Shown piece after piece: positions 16,258-23,780 of a stretch of DNA of 29,226 bases. Each line of letters opens with the position of its first letter. Position 1 is the first letter of the stretch. The stretch comes from Bacteroidaceae bacterium. GTDB lineage: Bacteria > Bacteroidota > Bacteroidia > Bacteroidales > Bacteroidaceae. Position numbers and translations under genes: made by a program. A model generated the notes under the pieces. That model was given only the letters and a program-made list of their open reading frames with translations. It did not search any database and was not told where the DNA came from. The stretch is from positions 1-29,226 of the forward strand of contig JAGBYN010000074.1 of NCBI GenBank assembly GCA_017628775.1. Direction: 5' to 3'.

Positions 16258-16869
16258 TTACTCAAAGATCAGCTCACCATCAAAGGTGGTGACGCGAAAG
16301 CGGATGCTGTCGGTCTTGGGGAGTGTGAATAACGGGCACGACACATACACAGTCTGGTAAAAGTGCTGTGCGGCATTGTTGTCGTGGTGCAACAATGTCA
16401 AGTGTTGCGTGGTCGAGCCATCGGCATTGGTGCTGATGCCTGCATTGTGAAAGCTGATGCGATGTTTGCCATCGACATTCGATTTCAGGCGCAGTTGGAA
16501 ATTATAGTACCCTCCACTTTTCCATGCAGCCACCACATCCAGTGGATGGCGCACCTGCTGGGCTCCAGGATAGCTTTCGGGCATGGGGGAGTGGATGTTT
16601 GAACAACTCTTCAGTTCGATGAGATCATCGTGTTCGATGTAAAGGGCATAAACCCGATAGGTGGTGTCTGCCACTAATCCTTTGAGCATCGTATTGAGTT
16701 TTAGGTTTTGCCCATCATCGCGAGTCAAGTATAGAGCCGTGCCATCGCGATAGGTATGTATCGTTGCCAGGTCCTGTCGGTATGACAACAACGTATCGCT
16801 TTCCTCGTTGCATGAAAGGAGCAATAAGGAAAGCGATACGTAGGTTATAATCCGTATGATATACTTCAT
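16258..16869 (-). CDS. NigD-like lipoprotein
   Basis: A 203-residue lipoprotein (MKYIIRIITYVSLSLLLLSCNEESD, lipidated Cys20). The acidic EESD after the cysteine fits the lipoprotein export signal seen on surface-exposed Bacteroidota lipoproteins. The body has the pattern of the NigD-like family: LYLTRDDGQNLKLNTMLKGLVADTTYRVYALY in the N-terminal OB-like part and a beta-rich C-terminus with GGYYNFQLRLK, HRISFHNAG and FYQTVYVSCPL. The role of the family is unknown beyond its link to bacteriocin-related NigD of Prevotella nigrescens. The start overlaps the acyltransferase stop by four bases, indicating translational coupling. Confidence 0.87.
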   Translation of the reverse strand: MKYIIRIITYVSLSLLLLSCNEESDTLLSYRQDLATIHTYRDGTALYLTRDDGQNLKLNTMLKGLVADTTYRVYALYIEHDDLIELKSCSNIHSPMPESYPGAQQVRHPLDVVAAWKSGGYYNFQLRLKSNVDGKHRISFHNAGISTNADGSTTQHLTLLHHDNNAAQHFYQTVYVSCPLFTLPKTDSIRFRVTTFDGELIFE

Positions 16870-18017
16870 GAACGTGCTGCTTGCTGATTAAATACGGGGT
16901 TGGCGTACATCGTTAAGATAGACTTTCTGAGGAAGCCCTCGTCCTTATTGGGCAAGTCAATCAAGGCGATGCGGTCTGCCAGGTAGTTTTCGAAATTCTT
17001 TTTCTCTTGAGGGGTGTATTCACCGCTGTTGTCGGTGTTGTTGTTCAAGAGGTCGGCAGCGACATAATTACAAGGATATAATCTATAGCGCAAGTGGATT
17101 TCTTTATCCATGCGTTGTGCCAACTGCGTGAAGAAGTCAGCCTTGGGCAGGTCGGCAATCTCATCAATCCAAGTGTTGACGCATGGCGCTGTGCAGTAGT
17201 GCACTCTTCCCTTAAATCCCTTGATGCCTGTAGCCATATTGTTCAAGTCATCCTCCTTCGATTTTTTAAATTCAGGGTTGTCGCGCTTTTGTTGAAACTC
17301 CTTCGCTTTGAGGTAATCGCAGGGGTCATATTCGTATGAAATGGACAAGGGCACGATATTCATTTCTTTGATGCTATCCACGTGGCTACCCTTTCCGCCC
17401 ATCGCCACCATTTTAAGTACGGCATCCTGAGTGCGGTCGTTAGAGTCCTTGGCGCGTCCTTCTCGTTGGGCAATCCACAGGTTTTCCTTCTTTTGGGTCA
17501 CGGCAAAGTGCATGTATTCGCTCATGCGCTTGCTGGCCATGAGTAATTCACGTCCGGTGACAGAGCGCTGCACCACAAATGATTTATTGATGCGCACCAG
17601 GTCCTTGATCCAAGGCTTAATGAGCAGGTTATCGCCAATGGCAATCTCTACTGTTGTGGGGAATCCATGTTTATAGAGCAACCCACAAAGGTAAGCAGAG
17701 TCAAGAACGATGTCGCGGTGGTTTGAGATAAACGTGTAGCGCATGTCCTTGTTTGGGGTGGCACTGTAGTCGAAGGTACAACCATTCGTGCAATCTGCCC
17801 AACTTTTCTTAACAATGGGATAAGCAATCTTCTGTTGAAATTCCAAGTTTGTTTTGCACGACTTTACGCGATATTTAATAAAGAAATAGGGGATGCGGGG
17901 GATGAAGGTCTTTATGATTTTCTTAACTTCTTCATCGGCGAGCAAGCGGTCGAATACGTATGGAAGCTCCTCAGGCATAAAGGGGCGAATTTCATCAAAT
18001 TCTGCAGGAATAGTCAT
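16866..18017 (-). CDS. Lysophospholipid acyltransferase (PlsC-type)
   Basis: A 383-residue membrane-associated acyltransferase. The catalytic NH-x4-D motif is visible as ISNHRDIVLDSAYL at about residues 96-109. A second block, LWIAQREGRAKDSNDRTQDAVLKM, corresponds to the glycerol-phosphate-binding region, and NIVPLSISYEYDP to the proline-containing fourth block. It probably acylates lysophosphatidate or a related lipid in phospholipid synthesis; a lipid A-type or ornithine-lipid acceptor cannot be excluded. It lies 196 bases downstream of ddl, across a repeat, and is coupled to the NigD-like gene through an ATGA overlap. Confidence 0.88.
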   Translation of the reverse strand: MTIPAEFDEIRPFMPEELPYVFDRLLADEEVKKIIKTFIPRIPYFFIKYRVKSCKTNLEFQQKIAYPIVKKSWADCTNGCTFDYSATPNKDMRYTFISNHRDIVLDSAYLCGLLYKHGFPTTVEIAIGDNLLIKPWIKDLVRINKSFVVQRSVTGRELLMASKRMSEYMHFAVTQKKENLWIAQREGRAKDSNDRTQDAVLKMVAMGGKGSHVDSIKEMNIVPLSISYEYDPCDYLKAKEFQQKRDNPEFKKSKEDDLNNMATGIKGFKGRVHYCTAPCVNTWIDEIADLPKADFFTQLAQRMDKEIHLRYRLYPCNYVAADLLNNNTDNSGEYTPQEKKNFENYLADRIALIDLPNKDEGFLRKSILTMYANPVFNQQAARS

Positions 18018-18051
18018 AAGTATCAGGTTTTAGTGGTATGTAGAAATAGAT

Positions 18052-18213
18052 GGCTTAGCTATAGGGGTGGGAGGTGGTATAGATGCAATAGATACAAGAG
18101 ATGCTATAGATGCTATAGAATCTATATTATATGAGTTTGAGTAAGAAGCAAGCCGAACGGCAGTTGTACTCTTAACTCTCCTCTCTCAATTCTAAACTCT
18201 CCTCTCTCCTCTC
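18052..18213. repeat. Composite low-complexity spacer
   Basis: The gap between the acyltransferase and ddl holds ATAGATGC/CTATAGAT-type units (about 18080-18125), then CTCTCCTCTCTCAATTCTAAACT-like blocks (about 18174-18213) related to those at both window ends. No gene or convincing promoter is seen. Confidence 0.7.
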
Positions 18214-19200
18214 TCAACTCTTCGATTCAATAATGTCGGTGAGCACGTCCTTGATGTCCAGTCCGGCGGCACGTATTTGCTGAGGGATAAAGCTTGTGGC
18301 GGTCATGCCTGGTGTGGTATTGACTTCCAGTAAATTGATTTCTTCTTGACCGTACGCCCCCGAAAGGATGTAGTCAATACGAATAATACCAAAGCAATTC
18401 AGCGCCTTGTAGATGAACTTGGTGAGTTCGCTCACCCTCTGTGCCGTTTCGTTGGCGATGCGTGCAGGTGTGATTTCTTCTACCTTGCCGTTGTATTTAG
18501 CATCGTAGTCAAAGAACTCTTGTGTTGTAACCACCTCGGTGATGGGGAATGTAATGATTTCCTCGCCCTTGCGGTAACAACCGCAGGTGATTTCTGTACC
18601 CACCATCAGTTTTTCAATCATCACCTCGTCGCTCTCATTCATCGCTTTATCGATGGCTTCGCTTAGGTCATCGATGTGCTTCACTTTTGTGACGCCAAAG
18701 CTACTGCCGCCGGCATTAGGCTTAACGAAGCAAGGGAGTCCCAGGCGCTCAATGATTTCGTGGTCGCTGGGGCGCTTCATGCCTCGACGCACCAAGATGC
18801 TGTCGCTGATGTTGATTTCGGGGTAAGCGCGTAGGTAATTGTTGAGTGCAAATTTATTAAAGGTCAACGCTTCCACAAGAACGCCGCTGGTGGAGTAGGG
18901 CATGCCGATAAGGTCGAAATAACCTTGAAGGATACCATCTTCGCCTGGTGTGCCGTGTATGGTGATGTAGGCAAAGTCGAATTTTATTTTTCCCTCAGTG
19001 GCAGTGAATGAAAAGTCATTCTTGTCGATGGGGTAAAGGTTGTTGTTGTAATGGGCTTGCCATGTGGTGCCACGCATCTCAACCACAATCACGTGGTAGC
19101 GTTCGTGGTCCATGAACGACATGAGCCCTTCCGCACTGCGTAATGAAACACCGTATTCAGAGGAGTCGCCACCAGCAACGATGGCTATATATTTTTTCAT
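18214..19200 (-). CDS. ddl: D-alanine--D-alanine ligase
   Basis: The enzyme joins two D-alanines with ATP to make the dipeptide cap of the peptidoglycan stem peptide; it is cytoplasmic. At 328 residues it has normal length. The N-terminal domain opens with KKYIAIVAGGDSSEYGVSLRSAEG. The ATP-grasp fold shows LPCFVKPNAGGSSFGVTKV, the loop EVMIEKLMVGTEITCG and the metal-binding end EINLLEVNTTPGMTATSFIPQQ. It lies 56 bases downstream of rluD on the same strand. The PASTA-protein / rluD / ddl / acyltransferase order is one I associate with Bacteroidales. Confidence 0.97.
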   Translation of the reverse strand: MKKYIAIVAGGDSSEYGVSLRSAEGLMSFMDHERYHVIVVEMRGTTWQAHYNNNLYPIDKNDFSFTATEGKIKFDFAYITIHGTPGEDGILQGYFDLIGMPYSTSGVLVEALTFNKFALNNYLRAYPEINISDSILVRRGMKRPSDHEIIERLGLPCFVKPNAGGSSFGVTKVKHIDDLSEAIDKAMNESDEVMIEKLMVGTEITCGCYRKGEEIITFPITEVVTTQEFFDYDAKYNGKVEEITPARIANETAQRVSELTKFIYKALNCFGIIRIDYILSGAYGQEEINLLEVNTTPGMTATSFIPQQIRAAGLDIKDVLTDIIESKS

Positions 19201-19256
19201 ATTGTTGGGTCGTTTTGAGGTTTTAAGGTGGGGCTATAATTATCTACCTTAAGAGA

Positions 19257-20357
19257 TTAACATGGTTGTTTGATACCAGCGATGTATGTTCTCCATTTCT
19301 CAAGGAGTTGTGTCATGTCTTCTGGCAGTGGTGCGCTAAAATCCATTTGTTCGCCCGTGCGCGGATGTTCAAATCCTAAGGTCTTGGCATGCAAGGCTTG
19401 GCGTGGACAGATGGCAAAGCAATTGCGTATAAAGCTGTTATAGGTTGAGCTTTGTGTGCCGCGCAGAATCTGGTCGCCTCCGTAGCGCTCGTCGCAAAAC
19501 AACGGATGACCGATGTGCTTCATGTGGGCTCTGATCTGGTGCGTGCGTCCTGTTTCCAAGATACATTCCACGAGGGTGACGTATCCAAAACGTTCCATCA
19601 CGTTGTAGTGCGTCACGGCATGCTTACCAATTCCTGAGTCGGGTGGGAAAACAGCCATTTGCATGCGGTCCTTGGGTGAGCGTCCGATATTGCCTTCAAT
19701 GCGTCCGTTGTCTTCCTGGAAGTTGCTCCACACCAAGGCATTGTATCTGCGGCGTGTGGTTTTGTTGAAGAACTGCCATCCCAAATGGGTTTTGGCTTCA
19801 GGTGTTTTGGCCACGACCAGGAGTCCCGACGTGTCTTTATCGATGCGGTGCACCAAGCCCACTTCAGGACTGTTGGGATCGTAGGCTGGATTGTCGCGTA
19901 GGTGCCACGCAATGGCATTGACGAGGGTGCCCGTGTAATTGCCACATCCAGGGTGAACCACCATACCTGCGGGTTTGTTGATCACCAGCACGTCATTGTC
20001 CTCATAAACCACGTCGAGTGGGATTTCTTCAGGGATAATGATATTCTCGTAGCGTGGGCGGTCCAGCAGAAGTGTCACCACATCAAAGGGTTTCACGCGG
20101 TAATAGCTTTTTACGGGTTTCCCGTTAACGTGGATAAATCCGCTTTTCGCAGCCGCCTGAATGCGGTTGCGTGAAGTGTCGGGCATGATATTGATGAGAA
20201 ACTTATCAATGCGCAGCAATTCTTGCCCTTTATCGGCTACGGCACGGAAGTGCTCGTAAAGTCCACCCGCTTCGCTGTCGGAATTTTCTTCTTCCGCAAA
20301 GTCGGGGCTGTCAATATCTAAGTCTGTTTCGTAAAGTTCAGGTGCTGTGTCTTTCAT
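19257..20357 (-). CDS. rluD: RluA/RluD-family rRNA pseudouridine synthase
   Basis: A 366-residue RNA-modifying enzyme. After an acidic N-terminal tail of about 45 residues comes an S4 RNA-binding domain (LLRIDKFLINIMPDTSRNRIQAAAKSGFIHVNGK, about 47-80). The catalytic domain has NKPAGMVVHPGCGN (127-140) and the signature HRIDKDTSGLLVVAKT (170-185), where Asp173 is the nucleophile. ETGRTHQIRAHMKHIGHPL completes the RluA family pattern. RluD converts uridines of 23S rRNA helix 69 to pseudouridine; the exact target here is assumed from family. A 250-base repeat-rich gap separates it from the upstream PASTA protein gene. Confidence 0.94.
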   Translation of the reverse strand: MKDTAPELYETDLDIDSPDFAEEENSDSEAGGLYEHFRAVADKGQELLRIDKFLINIMPDTSRNRIQAAAKSGFIHVNGKPVKSYYRVKPFDVVTLLLDRPRYENIIIPEEIPLDVVYEDNDVLVINKPAGMVVHPGCGNYTGTLVNAIAWHLRDNPAYDPNSPEVGLVHRIDKDTSGLLVVAKTPEAKTHLGWQFFNKTTRRRYNALVWSNFQEDNGRIEGNIGRSPKDRMQMAVFPPDSGIGKHAVTHYNVMERFGYVTLVECILETGRTHQIRAHMKHIGHPLFCDERYGGDQILRGTQSSTYNSFIRNCFAICPRQALHAKTLGFEHPRTGEQMDFSAPLPEDMTQLLEKWRTYIAGIKQPC

Positions 20358-20375
20358 CCTGGAGGAAGTTATGGG

Positions 20376-20540
20376 GAGCCTATGGCTCGTTAATCGGTTA
20401 AAGGGGGAGGGGGATATAGTGGGGCTTTATTTTTTTTGTCAACAGATAATATAGGATGCTATAGGATTTTATAGGATAATATAGAATTTAGATTGGCGCG
20501 CCAATTGGACGACAGGCCGACACTGTGATCGGCCCCTACA
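20376..20540. repeat. Composite repeat with REP-like copy B
   Basis: In the gap between the PASTA gene and rluD lie a single hairpin GAGCC-TAT-GGCTC followed by GTTAATCGGTTAA (20376-20400), an ATAGGA-rich block (about 20447-20490), the 14-base palindrome ATTGGCGCGCCAAT (20492-20505) and a REP-like hairpin (20514-20539). The rest of the gap shows no gene. Confidence 0.8.
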
Positions 20541-20607
20541 TCCGTATGGCAATCATTCACCCATCCTGCCTCTTATGGAGTTTTTCAACGAAAGTCTTTA
20601 TCTGTGG

Positions 20608-21267
20608 TTACAAGCCTAATTCCTGGAGTAGTTTATCTACCTCGTCTTCGGGTTCTGTCGTTGTGGTTGTGTCTTCGAAATCAATCATTGTGTCTAAGGA
20701 GTCGGCAAACATTTCTTCGCCACGTCCAACGACCAGGGTGATGGGCACGTCCACGGGGAGTCGTTCGCCCACCGATAATTCTTTGCCCCTTGCTTTGAGT
20801 GCATAAACCCATTCAGCATCGCCTTCAATGTATTCGTGTTCAGTGGTTGTGAAACCCATGGACTTGAGTCGGGCTACCGCCTCGCGCATTGAAGAGTTGT
20901 TGGCTAAATCAGGAATTTGAAGTGGGCGTGCTCCATTTCCGTTTATGGTAAAGGAAATGAAACGGCCCTCTTTGATGGGTTTGCCTGGTGCAATGGATTG
21001 CTCAATGATAACGTTCGCAGGCATGGTTGTGATGTATCCGGTATCGGTGACGAAGCCATGCAGGTTCAAGGCTTCGAGTTGCATCATTACGGCTTCATAA
21101 CGTTGTCCTCTGAGATCTGGCATTTCGATACTTTGCCCGTGTTTGGTGTAGGAATCGAGGAAGACCATCACGCCCCATATAATACCGGCGGTGATGATGC
21201 CCATGGCTAAGAAATTACCCCAAACCAAAGGACTGAACATCTTGTTTTTAAACGATTTGAAGTTCAT
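20608..21267 (-). CDS. PASTA-domain membrane protein
   Basis: I place the start at 21267, giving about 219 residues (MNFKSFKNKMFSPLVWGNF). A further in-frame ATG at 21273 is equally possible, and one at 21354 would add a polar extension before the membrane helix. A single membrane segment (FLAMGIITAGIIWGVMVFL) is followed by extracytoplasmic PASTA repeats: IEMPDLRGQRYEAVMMQLEA, then VIIEQSIAPGKPIKEG, and a second repeat, LQIPDLANNSSMREAVARLK with a VPITLVVGRG ending. The C-terminus is an acidic, threonine-rich tail (FEDTTTTTEPEDEVDKLL). PASTA domains bind uncrosslinked peptidoglycan or muropeptides; in Bacteroidota these short proteins lack a kinase and their role is unclear. Its position upstream of rluD and ddl suggests an envelope function. 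Confidence 0.88.
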   Translation of the reverse strand: MNFKSFKNKMFSPLVWGNFLAMGIITAGIIWGVMVFLDSYTKHGQSIEMPDLRGQRYEAVMMQLEALNLHGFVTDTGYITTMPANVIIEQSIAPGKPIKEGRFISFTINGNGARPLQIPDLANNSSMREAVARLKSMGFTTTEHEYIEGDAEWVYALKARGKELSVGERLPVDVPITLVVGRGEEMFADSLDTMIDFEDTTTTTEPEDEVDKLLQELGL

Positions 21268-21395
21268 GGTCATTAAAAGGTTAAGCAATTTATTAGGCGA
21301 TGTCTTGTTGGTGTTCCTGAATGATTTGGCATGGCAATCCATGCGGCATTTCATGCTTTATCCATCGCCAAGGTGATAATGATTGATTCTATCAG

Positions 21396-21403
21396 CAAAA
21401 GTA
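21396..21403 (-). promoter_or_regulatory. Possible -7 element upstream of the PASTA gene
   Basis: TACTTTTG on the minus strand matches TAnnTTTG. No clear -33 TTTG is found at the right distance. If used, the leader would be about 120 bases long. Confidence 0.35.
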
Positions 21404-21425
21404 ATATAAAAAAATGAGTATGTTG

Positions 21426-21822
21426 AAATTTTGTTTGTGAAATTATAATTCTTGAATCAAACGATTAAAGAGGGTGTGTCCTGACTTTATCAAAACGTCT
21501 CAAATTCTAGAAAAACTTTAAAACACTTGATTTTATAATCTGGAATTAGAGAATTGGAGAATTGGCTCCGCAGTGTATGTTGATAGTTTTATTCATCATG
21601 ATGAATAAAAATTCTCTAATTCTCAAATTCTAGAAAAACACGAAACAGAAGGATGCAATTTTTTTTATCTAGAATTCGCGACGGTTTGATGAGTCTTGCG
21701 AATAATTAGGCTCTGCAGTTCATCTATAAATAAAAATATTAGGAGTGATGAAGACTGGAAAATGCTGGAATTTTGGTTGTGAAATTATAATTCTTGAATC
21801 AAACGATTAAAGAGGGTGTGTC
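21426..21822. repeat. Direct repeats flanking a palindrome-rich segment
   Basis: About 55 bases ending at 21480 are repeated, with two differences, at 21768-21822. The 287 bases between them have no ORF. They contain a 24-base perfect palindrome (21587-21610), a 12-base inverted pair (21543-21554 and 21611-21622) and a 19-base direct pair TCTCAAATTCTAGAAAAAC (21498-21516 and 21621-21639). This looks like a small non-coding mobile or duplicated element inserted next to the rpmH terminator. Confidence 0.75.
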
Positions 21823-21848
21823 AAAAAGCTTTGACACACCCTCTTTAA
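21807..21848 (-). terminator. Terminator hairpin after rpmH
   Basis: Arms 21807-21825 and 21830-21848 are perfectly complementary over 19 bases with a four-base loop. The hairpin lies 48 bases downstream of the rpmH stop. The inner arm is also part of the direct repeat, and the second repeat copy (ending at 21480) carries only a half hairpin. Confidence 0.8.
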
Positions 21849-21896
21849 ATATTGGTTTAAACCTCAACGCATGCAGTCTCCCGACTGCGCAGAGAT

Positions 21897-22055
21897 TTAC
21901 TTCTTGCCGTGTACTTCGTCAGATACGGTCAATTTCTTGCGGCCCTTAGCGCGGCGAGCTGCCAAAACGCGACGACCATTAGCTGTCAGCATGCGCTGAC
22001 GGAAACCATGCTTGTTGTTTCTCTTGCGATTGTGAGGTTGGAATGTTCTTTTCAT
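21897..22055 (-). CDS. rpmH: 50S ribosomal protein L34
   Basis: A 52-residue basic protein beginning [19 protein letters not shown] and ending DEVHGKK. The stretch [20 protein letters not shown] is the L34 signature. It is a structural protein of the large ribosomal subunit. The gene is flanked by its own promoter (22096-22126) and terminator (21807-21848), so it appears to be transcribed alone. It is not next to dnaA here, unlike in many bacteria. Confidence 0.97.
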   Translation of the reverse strand: MKRTFQPHNRKRNNKHGFRQRMLTANGRRVLAARRAKGRKKLTVSDEVHGKK

Positions 22056-22095
22056 TTTACTATAGTATTTTTTTGTATTTCAAGTTTTCGAGGTG

Positions 22096-22126
22096 CAAAT
22101 TTACGCAAACTTTTTATACTGACAAA
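22096..22126 (-). promoter_or_regulatory. Promoter of rpmH
   Basis: On the minus strand TTTG (22126-22123), 19 bases, then TAAATTTG (22103-22096): an exact match to the Bacteroidota promoter pattern. Start of transcription would be near 22089, giving a leader of about 34 bases. Confidence 0.75.
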
Positions 22127-22209
22127 ACGAAAGCGCTCGTTTTTTTGAATTATCCTGTGTTGTACCCCTCGTTTTATAGACGTGAGTTTACAAAACAAGT
22201 AGTTCTTAT

Positions 22210-23304
22210 TTATGCTTGTGCGTATCGCTTGATTTGTTCAGCGATCAGTGCTTCGTCGTCAAAATAGTTAATTTTCATAGCTTTGCGCACATCGTCGAGT
22301 GTGGCTGCTGCCACGCTTCGTGCGTCTTCGCAACCCTTTTGGAGCATGTTGTAGATGCCTGGAATGTCCTTTTCGTATTCCTTGCGGCGCAAGCGGATGG
22401 GCTCGAGGATTTCCTGAAGGATCGCTTCAAGGAAACGCTTGCACTTAACGTCGCCCAAACCACCACGTGTGTAGTGGGCTTTGAGTTCATCCAGGTTGGC
22501 ATAATCCTTCAAGTAACGTTCAAAGTGCTCATCGCGGCAGAAGGCATCGAGGTAAGTGAATACGGCATTGCCTTCAACGTGACCGGGGTCGCTTACGTTC
22601 ACGTGGAGTGGGTCGGTGTACATCGACATAACTTTCTTGCGCACCTCGTCAGCAGTTTCTGAAAGGTAAATACAGTTACCCAGTGATTTCGACATCTTCG
22701 CCTTGCCGTCGGTTCCTGGCAGGCGCAAACATGCTGCGTTCTTAGGCAACATGATTTGTGGTTCAACGAGGGTGTCGCCATAGATGTAGTTGAAGCGGCG
22801 CACAATTTCTGTGGCTTGTTCAAGCATGGGGCGTTGGTCCTCGCCTACAGGTACGGTAGTGGCGCGGAATGCTGCGATGTCGGCTGCTTGCGAAATGGGG
22901 TAGGTGAAGAACCCTACGGGGATAGAACTTTCAAAACCACGCATCGCGATTTCGGTCTTCACCGTTGGGTTGCGTTGCAGGCGGCTCACGCTCACAAGGT
23001 CCATGAAGTAGAACGAGAGTTCGCAAAGTTCAGGGATTTGGCTTTGGATGAATATCGTAACCTTTTCGGGGTCAAGACCACATGCCAAGTAATCGAGGGC
23101 TACCTCAATCACATTTTGACGCACCTTTTCAGGGTTTTCAATATTGTCGGTGAGTGCTTGCGCATCAGCAATGAAGACAAACATCTTGTTGTAGTCGCCT
23201 TCGTTTTGAAGTTCAACGCGACGACTTAAAGAACCAACATAATGTCCGATATGAAGACGACCCGTAGGGCGGTCGCCAGTAAGAATGATTTTTTCGTTTG
23301 CCAT
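22210..23304 (-). CDS. trpS: Tryptophan--tRNA ligase
   Basis: A class I aminoacyl-tRNA synthetase that charges tRNA-Trp. The start is the ATG at 23304 ([26 protein letters not shown]). The frame stays open upstream, but that stretch is repeat DNA. The HIGH motif is at residues 18-21 and the KMSKS loop is intact ([16 protein letters not shown]). Other conserved pieces are [52 protein letters not shown] and [17 protein letters not shown]. The 364-residue length is normal. Confidence 0.97.
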   Translation of the reverse strand: MANEKIILTGDRPTGRLHIGHYVGSLSRRVELQNEGDYNKMFVFIADAQALTDNIENPEKVRQNVIEVALDYLACGLDPEKVTIFIQSQIPELCELSFYFMDLVSVSRLQRNPTVKTEIAMRGFESSIPVGFFTYPISQAADIAAFRATTVPVGEDQRPMLEQATEIVRRFNYIYGDTLVEPQIMLPKNAACLRLPGTDGKAKMSKSLGNCIYLSETADEVRKKVMSMYTDPLHVNVSDPGHVEGNAVFTYLDAFCRDEHFERYLKDYANLDELKAHYTRGGLGDVKCKRFLEAILQEILEPIRLRRKEYEKDIPGIYNMLQKGCEDARSVAAATLDDVRKAMKINYFDDEALIAEQIKRYAQA

Positions 23305-23358
23305 AGTTTTTAAAGATAAACGCTGTTTGTGAGCAGCGGCTAATACCATAATAAACTG

Positions 23359-23366
23359 CAAAATTA
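23359..23366 (-). promoter_or_regulatory. Possible -7 element for trpS
   Basis: TAATTTTG on the minus strand matches TAnnTTTG and lies 55 bases upstream of the trpS start. No clean -33 TTTG is seen at 19-21 bases, so this is tentative. Confidence 0.4.
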
Positions 23367-23407
23367 TGAAAAAAATAGAAATACTTCCGTTTTGATTGTA
23401 AAATATT

Positions 23408-23690
23408 GAGGGGTTAGAGAGTTTAGAGTTTAGAGATGAGAGTTTAGAGTTTAGAGTTGAGAGAACCTTGTCCTCTTGTTGGGGCACGCCCTTCTGGGTG
23501 CTACAATTGGGTTCTGTTGGGACCGGGGGTAGGCGCTCAGCGCCAACCACCGCGGTTACAGAGCGGAGATACCTTCGGCATCTTGCCATGCGGACCAACG
23601 ATTTCTTGCGCTACCTTAACCCTAAACTCTCCTCTCTCCTCTCTCAACTCTAAACTCTCCAAGCTCTAAACCTGAAAACTCTCTGTTCCT
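23408..23690. repeat. Composite repeat region between divergent trpS and the transglutaminase gene
   Basis: GAGTTTAGA-type blocks (23408-23460) lead into an inverted copy of the first 40 bases of the window (23449-23488). A G+C-rich stretch follows with small hairpins, GGCGCT-C-AGCGCC (23532-23544) and AGATACC-TTC-GGCATCT (23568-23584, one mismatch). CTCTCCTCTCTCAACTCTAAAC-type units come next (about 23622-23676). No convincing gene is seen; short open frames here are artefacts of the repeats. Confidence 0.8.
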
Positions 23691-23712
23691 ATAGCTTTTA
23701 TCGTCCATATTT

Positions 23713-23745
23713 TTTGAATCGTATCTCAAAAAAATCTTATCTTTG
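23713..23745 (+). promoter_or_regulatory. Promoter of the transglutaminase-like lipoprotein gene
   Basis: TTTG at 23713-23716 and TATCTTTG at 23738-23745 are 21 bases apart. Transcription would begin near 23752, about 29 bases before the ATG at 23781. Confidence 0.7.
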
Positions 23746-23780
23746 CTAAGAATAAAAATACTAATCTCTAATATTTTAAT

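Noticed and set aside
22210..23598. A longer trpS reading frame starting at 23598
   Set aside because: The extra 98 residues come from repeat DNA and do not resemble a synthetase; the ATG at 23304 gives a normal N-terminus ahead of HIGH.
23491..23610. Small gene or RNA in the G+C-rich stretch between trpS and the transglutaminase gene
   Set aside because: Open frames there run through repeat units and have no start context; the short hairpins fit repeat remnants better than a known RNA class.
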